Shown: piece by piece, positions 17,216 through 24,039 of the stretch
How the letters are laid out: each line of letters opens with the position of its first letter
Numbering within the stretch: the stretch's first letter is position 1
DNA from: a virus
IMG/VR virus record: IMGVR_UViG_3300009436_000110
Location: 1-24,039 of that record
Reading direction: 5' to 3' (one strand)
Length of the DNA stretch: 24,039 bases
Made by a program: the position numbers and the translations under genes
Notes under the pieces: model-generated
Database searches by the model: none
The model's input: only the letters and a program-made list of their open reading frames with translations
Told to the model about the DNA's origin: nothing

Positions 17216-18661
17216 TTACTTCAACAATACGAAGTTGTTAGCAGCCTGTACACAAAGTGTACGCTCAGACAAGAAGTGTACGTTCATCTCATCATTAGCG
17301 CTAGTGAAGTTACCACCAACTGAACCAGTGATCCAAGACTTCATGCGACGATCTTCTGCTTCGTTAGCACGGTAACGGATGTGCAAGAACGGACGAGAAA
17401 TGTTCGATCCTAATTGCTCATCGTATACAGTAGAAGTACCAGCAGGAACCATAACACCTTCAATATCGCCGATAGATCCGCGAGTAGTTGAATCGTTTAA
17501 GTATTTCCAGTCAGTCTTGTAGAAGTCGTAAGAACCGCGACGGAATCCAGAGAAACCTAAGTTCAACGCCATATCTTCAGAGTTATCAAATACTCCGTAA
17601 GAAGTACCACCGGCTCCGTAAGAATTTTGAGCAGCAAGCATGTTGTCGATGCCCAAAGAAGTTGCGCGATCCAAGAACATCATGTTCTCTTCAATAGCAC
17701 CTTGCTTATCAAGCTCAGCTAAGATCTCGTCGAATTGACCTAAACCGCCAGATCCACCAAAATCAACACCGTTGTAAACCAAACCGCGAGTTCCGATAGC
17801 TTCAAACATACCTTCAGAACCTGTTGTAGCAGGAACGCCAGCTTGTGTTGCAGATCCGAATGCAGTGTTACGAGTATCGTTACCATCTACAGGAGCGCCT
17901 AATTTTTCAGCTTCAACCATAGACATTTCTAGGTAGTCTTCAAAACGTAGACGAGCTTCGTGCTCAGACTTCAAGTACCATAAGTAACCGCCAGTTCCAG
18001 CTTCAGTCGTAACTTCAACCCAACCGATCTGAGCAACGTCAGAACCGTTAACACTGTACTTATCACGCAAGATGATAGGCTTGTTCTCGAAAGTTGTGAA
18101 AGAAGCATCGAATGAGTTACCTACATCGCCTGATCCTTTTCCATACTCAGAACCGTAAACAAAACACTTGATAGAAGCATCAGATTTGTTGTTAAGAGCA
18201 GCTGGAAGAAGACCGTCAACTTCACCGTATACAGCAATAGTAACAGCAGTTGCAGCGATAGCTTTAACGCGAGCCTTAGCAGTAACTGTACCATTAGATA
18301 CAACTAAAGTCATACCCACGCCCAATAAGTGACCAGTAGGCAATCCAGTAATTTGCGAAAGTGTCGCACCAGCAGCGTTGTTGGTACCTAGCCCGTCGTA
18401 AGCAACGTGCAAGCGACCTTGCTCAGACCATACAACACGGTCAGAAGCCATTGGCATTTCAGCACCGACCATACGTAGGAATCCACCTACAGTACGCTTT
18501 CCGTAGCGCTCTACTTCCTTTTCGTAAACTTCAGGAAGGAATTGTTGTGTAAAGTCCATGTCAGCCACAGACAAGTAGTTGTCACCAAACAACCCTTTTA
18601 CAGGGCGAGGAGTAAGGTGAGACAAGTTAGCCAAACTAGTTGGCGTAGTTGCAAAAGCCAT
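17216..18661 (-). CDS. Major capsid protein (HK97-fold, crAss-like)
   Basis: This 481-aa protein is the expected size for the major capsid protein of crAss-like and related phages (about 490 aa), and lies just after a scaffold-like gene. The N-terminal part has DMDFTQQFLPEVYEKEVERY (34-53), a long helix compatible with the N-arm/spine helix of the HK97 fold. GGFLRMVGAEMPMASDRVVW (59-78) is the strand that follows. The C-terminal part ends with a beta-rich domain (GNFTSANDEMNVHFLSERTL) and a hydrophobic LLK end. Codon choice is unusually biased toward C-ending two-fold codons (AAC, GAC, TAC, CAC) and CGT/CGC arginine, as expected for a very highly expressed gene. A terminator hairpin follows. 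No prohead protease gene is visible, so N-terminal processing cannot be predicted. The assignment rests on length, position and recognisable sequence style. Confidence 0.85.
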   Translation of the reverse strand: MAFATTPTSLANLSHLTPRPVKGLFGDNYLSVADMDFTQQFLPEVYEKEVERYGKRTVGGFLRMVGAEMPMASDRVVWSEQGRLHVAYDGLGTNNAAGATLSQITGLPTGHLLGVGMTLVVSNGTVTAKARVKAIAATAVTIAVYGEVDGLLPAALNNKSDASIKCFVYGSEYGKGSGDVGNSFDASFTTFENKPIILRDKYSVNGSDVAQIGWVEVTTEAGTGGYLWYLKSEHEARLRFEDYLEMSMVEAEKLGAPVDGNDTRNTAFGSATQAGVPATTGSEGMFEAIGTRGLVYNGVDFGGSGGLGQFDEILAELDKQGAIEENMMFLDRATSLGIDNMLAAQNSYGAGGTSYGVFDNSEDMALNLGFSGFRRGSYDFYKTDWKYLNDSTTRGSIGDIEGVMVPAGTSTVYDEQLGSNISRPFLHIRYRANEAEDRRMKSWITGSVGGNFTSANDEMNVHFLSERTLCVQAANNFVLLK

Positions 18662-18683
18662 AATTTTATTTTTTTATGGATTA

Positions 18684-19859
18684 TTATTTTTTGAATTTCA
18701 CTTTGAGCTTAGAAGAGCTTTGCCCACTGTCAACTGCACGTATTTTCCAACCGTTAGATGCCGTGACTTCCTCATGAACCCCTCTCGGATTCATATTCAC
18801 GTTCTTGGTGCGGGACATACTATCCTTTACTGCATCGGCTTTGCCTTGCTCGTAAAAGTGCTGTGCAACTTGATCAGCATTCATAGCTGTGAACAGCGAT
18901 TTATGATAACCCTTGGCGTCTTTCATTTCTCCCTTTTCGTTCAAGAACTTCTTGATAAAGTTGTTAATGTCACCTTGAGTCTCTTTAACCTCGCCTGTAT
19001 TATTAACCTTAAAGCGGTACTTCTTGTCCCCAACTGAATAATCGAAACCTTCGAACTTTTCGTTGAACACTTTCGCGCTTTCTTGTTTAAACCTACTGGT
19101 TTGTCGTTCAGCAACTTTTGCCGCTTCTTCACTCTCTTTATTATAACGGTTAAAAAACTCAACCGCTTTTTGTTGATCAGGATTCAATCGTGAACCCATC
19201 TTAACTTCGTCGTAGTATTTAGACTTTAAGCCGTCTAAATGATTTTTAGCTTCTGACAATGCTTGCTTGCGTTCTAGCTTTTTTAAACGCACCTCACGTT
19301 CGTCGTCAAGCTCTTCGTCGTAAGAAAACTTATCAGCTAATAAAAAGTCGATGTCTTCTCTGTCGTACGCACTGTACTTCGTTTCATAATATTCACGAAG
19401 CAATTGGTCTTCGTTTAACGATGCGTAATCAGTGTTAAGCTTTACGTAGTCTTCTAACGAACCACCTGTTTCACTCATAAAGTCTACAACTTTTTGAATG
19501 TTTTCCGGTAATTCTACACCTGTCACAGCCGCTTCAGCAATTGCTTCCGCAACCTCTTCTTGTAACTCATCTGTTACTTCTTCAACCTCTTCGTCTGTAA
19601 TCTCTTGTAATACAGACTCTTGCTCTACTTGCTCTTCTTGAACAGGTTGTTCATCTTGAACGGGGACCTCTTCTTCTTCTCTGGCAGGTTCTGCAGCTGG
19701 CCCTTCGACGTTTTGCTCTGGTACTCCTTCGCTAACTTCGGATTCGTCGCGTACAGGAACCTCATCTGTGCTTTGCTCTTGAACGGCATTTTGTCGTAAG
19801 TCTAGTTTGATAGTACCGTCATCGTCGACAGATGCTATCTGGTTAGTTTCTTCACTCAT
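18684..19859 (-). CDS. Capsid scaffold-like protein
   Basis: This 391-aa protein lies between portal and major capsid genes, the normal place for a scaffold. Residues 1-115 are extremely Glu/Asp/Gln/Pro-rich and probably disordered. The middle is helical and charged, with SLNEDQLLREYYETKYSAYD and DIDFLLADKFSYDEELDDER, then coiled coil (LKKLERKQALSEAKNHLDGL). The C-terminus is basic (SSSKLKVKFKK). An acidic, helical rod with a basic C-terminal capsid-binding end is the usual composition of phage scaffolding proteins, which template prohead assembly and leave or are degraded. No Ser-His protease motif was found, so this does not look like a fused scaffold-protease. Function is inferred from composition and position rather than a signature motif. 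Confidence 0.72.
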   Translation of the reverse strand: MSEETNQIASVDDDGTIKLDLRQNAVQEQSTDEVPVRDESEVSEGVPEQNVEGPAAEPAREEEEVPVQDEQPVQEEQVEQESVLQEITDEEVEEVTDELQEEVAEAIAEAAVTGVELPENIQKVVDFMSETGGSLEDYVKLNTDYASLNEDQLLREYYETKYSAYDREDIDFLLADKFSYDEELDDEREVRLKKLERKQALSEAKNHLDGLKSKYYDEVKMGSRLNPDQQKAVEFFNRYNKESEEAAKVAERQTSRFKQESAKVFNEKFEGFDYSVGDKKYRFKVNNTGEVKETQGDINNFIKKFLNEKGEMKDAKGYHKSLFTAMNADQVAQHFYEQGKADAVKDSMSRTKNVNMNPRGVHEEVTASNGWKIRAVDSGQSSSKLKVKFKK

Positions 19860-19891
19860 GATAAGATATTATAAAATTGTTATTACTATAA

Positions 19892-22315
19892 TTACCTAGG
19901 TTCAAAGGTACCTAAGCCAAACCCACCGCCAAGTATATCGTTTCCAGAGGATTCGAAGTTTTTAGGTGGTGAATCATTTTTTCTTTGATCAATCAACTCA
20001 CTTTGTTGAGTCGCTTGCATTTTAGTTCTTTCGTCTTTGCGGTCTTCTTTGTCAGACTCTTTTCGCTTCTGCCCGTCAACCTCAATGCCCTTAAGCTGCA
20101 TGTTGTACTGGAATTCCAAAGCCATAAGCTCTTTCTTTAATTGAACTTCAGATTGCATTTTTTGCTGGTCAATCTGTGCTTTCATTTGTTCAAGCTGTGC
20201 TTTTGTTTGGAACAATGCTTGGTCTTTTTGCACTTCAGCTTGTGCCGCAACTTGTTGTGCTTGTGCGTTTGCTTGCGCCTGTGCTTGTATGTTTTCTTGC
20301 TGCATTTGCTGGTCACGCTCAAGTTTCTTCTTGCGGCGCAGCTTCAACAGTTGGTTGGCTAGCTTAAGGTTTTTAACCTCACGGATATCAATAGCATCTT
20401 CAAGGTCAATCAATCCCGCTGATAATGCAGTTTGAATGTTGTTCTCAAGCATGCCTTTTTGTTCGTCGTCTGGCGACAACTCAAGCACAATGCCAAAGTC
20501 ATACAAGTGCAGCTCTTTTAACTCGTCTAATGTCGCTACATTAAAACCGCCAATCTTTTGTATAAACGCTTCACGTGACGGGCTGTACTCTAATATATCA
20601 GATATCCTAAGTGATAACCCTTCTGCTGTGTCGGCTGTTAAGAACAACCCTGCATCTAATATGTGGCGTGTAGCTGTATTAGAATTTGCAGCTGCAAGTT
20701 TCTGCACACCTACTAACGCTCTTGAATCAGGTGTTGAACCATCACGAGCTTCATTAAGACCTGTAACGTCACGAATCATCTGCAAGTAATAGTTATACGT
20801 CTGAATTAACGTTTGTAGCTTTTGGCCACCTGCGCCAGTCTGTAATGGTTGTATAGGCACTTTACCTGGGTTCATATCGCCCTCTTGTGTAAATGACCTA
20901 CCGATAACAGAACCCGTTTGGAAGAACATGTTAAGCGCTTCTTGCGGGTTGTAGTTTGTACCATTACCTAAATCTATTTCAGCAAGACCATCAGCATCCA
21001 TATAAACACCGTCCGGCATCATCTTAGCTAATACTTGCTGCATCTTTAGGTGTGTGAGCTGAACCATATCAGCAAAACCGGTACAACGGCTTACAATAGA
21101 TTCAATACGTCCTTTATACATTCTAGGCGCTACAATACTGTAATTCATTTTTACTTTATTGTAATCACTCTTAGGGCGTACCATATTCTCAGCAATGCCC
21201 CATTCAAGTAGCGTACTAGTGCCTAATATAATAGCACCTTCGTAAAGTACCTCTAGCGAACGCGAGGCCTTAGCAAATCCCTCAGCATCTGCAGGTGGGT
21301 TAAACTGGTCGTCACGTAGTATTACTTTCTCTGCACCTGAAGCTGTTTCTTTAATCTTATAGACTTCGTTCATGTACGTCTTGTAATTAAAGTACAATAC
21401 TTGAACTGTATTTGAATCGTAACGGTTGTCAGTAACTTCGCTTCTGTTCCATCCGCCAGTTAAATTTTGAGAACCTTGGCCCTTAATTTTTTCTAGCTCT
21501 TCCTGTGTTAATCCAGGGTATTGCTTTTTAAGCTCACTAATTGGAATAGTTTTTACTTCACCAACATAATAGATGTCATCGAAGTAAGGAGATTCAGTAT
21601 ATGAGTATACTAAGTTTGCTGGGTCAACATAATCAACTACTACACCTTCTGATTCAGAAAATGTATTTTTAACAGCACCGATACCAATAGTCGTTAAGTC
21701 ATGGTACACGCGTCTTTTAATAAGATCGTAGTTGTTACCATCTAATAATGTGTTTATAGCAACCTCTTCAGCAATTTCAATACCTTGCTTGTAGCTAAGC
21801 TGCATATGTAACTCAAGCTCTTCTTTAGATTCAGGTAATGCCGCTGGATCGTTTTCGTATAAGTTAATACCAAATGCTTCAGCCGCGTAATCATTAAGCT
21901 CCTTGGTTTGCATGTCTCTAATAATAGAATCCATATATGCTGTGCGCTTTTCAACGCCGTATGGGTCCTGTGAGAATGCTTTAATATCAAAAGACCGGTC
22001 TGCAATACCGTTAACAACTATATCTACAAATTTAGATAAGATAGGTACTGGCTTCCAGTCGAGATTGAGGTAAGATAAATCACCGTTAATAGATAATTCA
22101 TCTTTATATTTTTGTATGGGTTGCTCACCACGTGCATATAAACGCAAACTATGGAAGCTGTCTTGATTACTTCTAAATCTTACACTTCCCTGGTTGCCAT
22201 CAAACCATTCGTTTTGAATGGCTCGCCCGACTTGTAAGCCGTACTCCGGCGACATCTTCTCTTGGTCGCTAGCTACTTGGCTGGGGAAAAAGTTACTTAC
22301 AACTGCGTTAGCCAT
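19892..22315 (-). CDS. Portal protein (crAss-like) with long Gln-rich C-terminal coiled coil
   Basis: This 807-aa protein forms the ring at the DNA entry vertex through which the terminase pumps DNA. The N-terminal wing contains SFHSLRLYARGEQPIQKYKD and WKPVPILSKFVDIVVNGIAD, and a conserved segment VVVDYVDPANLVYSYTESPY follows in the middle. A stem/clip region contains MIRDVTGLNEARDGSTPDSR and ALVGVQKLAAANSNTATRHI (about 512-551), which I recognise as crAss-like portal sequence. Residues about 660-755 are a Gln/Ala/Lys coiled coil with QAQANAQAQQ-type repetition, probably the internal barrel or crown. The end is Gly-rich and disordered. The protein is larger than many portals (500-700 aa), matching the long forms of crAss-like phages. 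The gene begins 5 bases after the terminase stop, and its leader is A/T-rich with no Shine-Dalgarno. Confidence 0.85.
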   Translation of the reverse strand: MANAVVSNFFPSQVASDQEKMSPEYGLQVGRAIQNEWFDGNQGSVRFRSNQDSFHSLRLYARGEQPIQKYKDELSINGDLSYLNLDWKPVPILSKFVDIVVNGIADRSFDIKAFSQDPYGVEKRTAYMDSIIRDMQTKELNDYAAEAFGINLYENDPAALPESKEELELHMQLSYKQGIEIAEEVAINTLLDGNNYDLIKRRVYHDLTTIGIGAVKNTFSESEGVVVDYVDPANLVYSYTESPYFDDIYYVGEVKTIPISELKKQYPGLTQEELEKIKGQGSQNLTGGWNRSEVTDNRYDSNTVQVLYFNYKTYMNEVYKIKETASGAEKVILRDDQFNPPADAEGFAKASRSLEVLYEGAIILGTSTLLEWGIAENMVRPKSDYNKVKMNYSIVAPRMYKGRIESIVSRCTGFADMVQLTHLKMQQVLAKMMPDGVYMDADGLAEIDLGNGTNYNPQEALNMFFQTGSVIGRSFTQEGDMNPGKVPIQPLQTGAGGQKLQTLIQTYNYYLQMIRDVTGLNEARDGSTPDSRALVGVQKLAAANSNTATRHILDAGLFLTADTAEGLSLRISDILEYSPSREAFIQKIGGFNVATLDELKELHLYDFGIVLELSPDDEQKGMLENNIQTALSAGLIDLEDAIDIREVKNLKLANQLLKLRRKKKLERDQQMQQENIQAQAQANAQAQQVAAQAEVQKDQALFQTKAQLEQMKAQIDQQKMQSEVQLKKELMALEFQYNMQLKGIEVDGQKRKESDKEDRKDERTKMQATQQSELIDQRKNDSPPKNFESSGNDILGGGFGLGTFEPR

Positions 22316-22319
22316 ATTG

Positions 22320-23141
22320 TTATTTTATTATTTTTGAAGTATAACCGTCTTGACTGAACCTTGCAATCTTTAGGTTTAATTTTGTTTTCTGTTGTTCACC
22401 GATCGGCTTGTACAGATCTTTGTGGCAAGCCATAATAGCCAGCCCTGAGCTGATAGAAGCATCGTACTTCGTTCTGTTGTTCATATCGAACTTAGACCAA
22501 TCGTTTAGCGTATCGTTAAAATACATTGTACCGTATTCACCTTCGGTTATTACACCTACGTGGTTTTCGATGTACATTTCAATAGCAGCAGCGTGTGCTT
22601 GCTTCATGTCCATACTAGAGTTAGGTATTCCACCTATTTCTTTCTCAGTTATGGAAAGCTTGTTCCATAATCTGTCAGGTCGGTTCATCGAATAACCTCG
22701 GTAACCTCTTCTTTTAAAGTGGTACAATAACCTTGGTTTGTTATTCTCGGCAAGTATTGGCATTCCGTAAAAGACACAAGCCATAAGCACGTCTTCGAAA
22801 AATATCTCTGCTGTTTGAGGCCTAGCTATGTATTCTAAAAAGAATGTACTAGGTGGCGCATCCTCCATTGTGAATTTAGTTAATCCATGCAATGCACCTT
22901 TGGAACCCCTGCCGTCAGTCGTTCCTGAAATATCGTAGCTATCACACCCAAAAGCACCAACGTGTTCGTTGCCTGGGTATTTGATACCGTTTTTAACTGT
23001 ATACTTGTTTTGTAAGTTTAAACCAGGTACCCAAGACACATTAAAGCGGCCTGATGGGTTTGGCATAAACACTACTTTAGTATCCTTAACTCCGTTTTCC
23101 CACTGAAAACTCCCACGTGTTACAGTATTAGTATTACGCAA
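22320..23141 (-). CDS. terL: Large terminase, C-terminal nuclease half
   Basis: This 273-aa reading begins at an internal ATG, but its frame is open to 23201. Read back from there it gives NSIFNLAKIYEQVDYNADL, which continues the terminase sequence smoothly. So it is the nuclease half of the gene, not a separate one. It has the RNase H-like acidic residues: Asp67 in VGAFGCDSYD, Glu132 in FYGMPILAENN, and Asp227 in RTKYDASISSGLA. Before Glu132 comes LEYIARPQTAEIFFEDVLMA, typical of crAss-like terminases. The domain cuts concatemeric DNA at packaging start and end. Because it is in the -1 frame relative to the ATPase half, a full enzyme needs either a sequence correction or a translational frameshift. 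The stop is followed after 4 bases by the portal start. Confidence 0.85.
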   Translation of the reverse strand: MRNTNTVTRGSFQWENGVKDTKVVFMPNPSGRFNVSWVPGLNLQNKYTVKNGIKYPGNEHVGAFGCDSYDISGTTDGRGSKGALHGLTKFTMEDAPPSTFFLEYIARPQTAEIFFEDVLMACVFYGMPILAENNKPRLLYHFKRRGYRGYSMNRPDRLWNKLSITEKEIGGIPNSSMDMKQAHAAAIEMYIENHVGVITEGEYGTMYFNDTLNDWSKFDMNNRTKYDASISSGLAIMACHKDLYKPIGEQQKTKLNLKIARFSQDGYTSKIIK

Positions 23142-23176
23142 GTCCGCGTTATAATCAACCTGTTCGTAGATTTTTG

Positions 23177-23203
23177 CTAAGTTAAAAATACTATTCTTCT
23201 TTC
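23177..23203 (-). other. Frame junction inside terL
   Basis: The ATPase frame stays open down to the TAG at 23179-23177, and the nuclease frame is open from 23201, just past a TGA at 23204-23202. The shift must therefore lie in this 27-base overlap. The plus-strand TTT at 23200-23202 (AAA in the gene) is the simplest site: one more A would give DEKKNSIFNL, joining the two domains with a family-like linker. A heptamer ATTTTTA (23189-23183) lies in the correct phase for slippage but is not a canonical X XXY YYZ site. Confidence 0.8.
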
Positions 23204-24039
23204 ATCACGGAAAGCGTGGTCTGTGGTACGCGGAAACTGGCGGTAGTACTCGTTCAAAGCATCTTGGTCTTGTTTAAGACCGTCAACTTCATTTTCCCAG
23301 TAATCTATAACACCAACCTCGATGCTATCACCGTGTGGGTCTATAGCTTCTTCTTCAGGTGTATTAAATACCGGCTGCCCGTACTCATCAATAAATCCTT
23401 CATAGTTCCACTCCATTGGTATAAAGAGCGAGTACAATCCCGATTTTGTTTGACCATTATTGTTTCTTTTGGTTACATCTGAATCTAAATACAACTTCTT
23501 AAAGTTGTTACCACCTTTGTCTAAAGAGTTCGATGTGCTACCCATTAAACACTTACCAATGATGCGAGAACCAAGACGCAAACACGTTTTAGTTACGCGC
23601 CAGTTGTTTAGTATGTTATCAGGCTTTTCCCACTTACCGCTCTCATCATGCACAAGCAGCTTAAGCTTTTCACCATCATAAGAGTTGTCCCCTGTATTCT
23701 TCCAGTCAATTGTTGTATCAAGGCCTTCGAGTTGTATTCTCTCTTCTTGCGATTGTATTGACTTACGTGTTAACTTAGAAGCAGGAACCCTATATGCCAG
23801 TTCAGTCTTCGGCCGATCCATACCATCTTGTATAGGCTTGAAGAAAAACGGGTAGTTGAGGGAAATTGGTACAACTTTATCGGTAAACATTTTCTTTGCA
23901 TCACTACCGGACTTTGATAAGATACCAAATCTGGCATCACTTGAGATAGTTGCTTGGTTGACAGTTTCACCTGATGCCATAAATGAGAATCCACTCCGTC
24001 TGTTTTTAAGGTAGCACATTCCGTAACATCTTGTATCAA
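23177..24039 (-). CDS. terL: Large terminase, ATPase half (N-terminus outside window)
   Basis: The gene enters from the right edge; the first whole codon is at 24037 and no true start is in the window. The apparent ATG at 24019 lies inside the domain. Numbering from that Met, KNRRSGFS (5-12) looks like the deviant Walker A of phage terminases, LKLLVHDE (119-126) is Walker B with catalytic Asp125/Glu126, and MGSTSN (159-164) is the coupling motif III. YYRQFPRTTDHAFRDE (258-273) is the usual end of the ATPase domain. The protein powers DNA translocation into the prohead through the portal, whose gene is next. The frame then runs into RRIVFLT and a TAG at 23177 that looks unrelated to the family, because the matching continuation is in the -1 frame. 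Family assignment is firm. Confidence 0.87.
   Translation of the reverse strand, partial: DTRCYGMCYLKNRRSGFSFMASGETVNQATISSDARFGILSKSGSDAKKMFTDKVVPISLNYPFFFKPIQDGMDRPKTELAYRVPASKLTRKSIQSQEERIQLEGLDTTIDWKNTGDNSYDGEKLKLLVHDESGKWEKPDNILNNWRVTKTCLRLGSRIIGKCLMGSTSNSLDKGGNNFKKLYLDSDVTKRNNNGQTKSGLYSLFIPMEWNYEGFIDEYGQPVFNTPEEEAIDPHGDSIEVGVIDYWENEVDGLKQDQDALNEYYRQFPRTTDHAFRDERRIVFLT

Noticed and set aside
18662-18683. Possible promoter in front of the capsid gene
   Set aside because: The 22-base gap is A/T-rich but shows no Bacteroidota-type TTTG / TAnnTTTG pair on the coding strand, so no promoter is claimed.
22320-23141. Nuclease half as an independent gene starting at ATG 23141
   Set aside because: Conserved terminase sequence continues upstream of this ATG in the same frame to 23201, so the ATG is internal.
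23183-23189. ATTTTTA as a programmed -1 frameshift site
   Set aside because: The phase is right, but the first three bases are not identical, no downstream hairpin is evident, and slippage would destroy the family-like SIFNL. It is kept only as the weaker alternative.
23770-24039. Alternative minus-strand frame at the right edge
   Set aside because: It overlaps the terminase ATPase frame, which carries Walker-type motifs at the expected spacing; the alternative has none.
1-24039. Stop-codon recoding as in some crAss-like phages
   Set aside because: Genes end in TAA or TAG at the expected places, and no family-matching frame is interrupted by an in-frame TAG or TGA, apart from the terminase frameshift. 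No TGA stop was seen, but with about a dozen genes this is not evidence of recoding.
1-24039. tRNA genes, CRISPR arrays, insertion sequences, attachment sites, reverse-transcriptase or defence cassettes
   Set aside because: No cloverleaf-like gap, spaced direct repeats, terminal inverted repeats or integrase/transposase motifs were seen. All long spaces are occupied by structural genes.

Overview
The window is a stretch of a tailed double-stranded DNA bacteriophage genome. Every convincing gene lies on the minus strand, so the biological order runs from the right end to the left. The layout fits a podovirus-type virion: terminase, portal, scaffold, capsid, short-tail connectors, a nozzle-like protein, three internal proteins and lysis, with no tape measure, tail tube or sheath. 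The terminase and portal look like those of crAss-like phages and their marine relatives. The leaders are A/T-rich, with no Shine-Dalgarno motif in any of the gene leaders read, which suggests a Bacteroidota (flavobacterial) host. The host and the aquatic origin are inferences, since no host gene is present.

Right part (about 24039-17216), packaging and head: the large terminase (its N-terminus is outside the window) is split by a -1 frame change between ATPase and nuclease halves. It is followed by an 807-aa portal with a long Gln-rich C-terminal coiled coil, an acidic scaffold-like protein and the 481-aa major capsid protein. A GC-rich hairpin with a TTCG loop follows the capsid gene.

Middle (17148-10172), neck and tail: a 284-aa protein with a Lys/Ala-rich N-terminus, a second intergenic hairpin, two connector/ring-type proteins (229 and 305 aa) and a 1485-aa nozzle or stabilisation protein with beta-propeller-like repeats.

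Left part (10140-1), internal proteins and lysis: a 209-aa Gln/Ala-rich protein, a protein of about 380 aa, then a giant 2603-aa protein with an embedded HExxH metalloprotease motif and a very basic C-terminus. These resemble in order and rising size the ejection-protein set of T7-like phages. An M15 peptidase endolysin overlaps the giant gene by one base, and a holin-like gene begins one base after it.

Genes are packed with gaps of at most about 70 bases, so no intergenic stretch reaches 300 bases. I saw no tRNA, CRISPR array, insertion sequence, integrase or plus-strand gene. I did not find an unmistakably new system. The most unusual items are the interrupted terminase, the protease-bearing giant virion protein, and the two hairpins bracketing the 284-aa gene.
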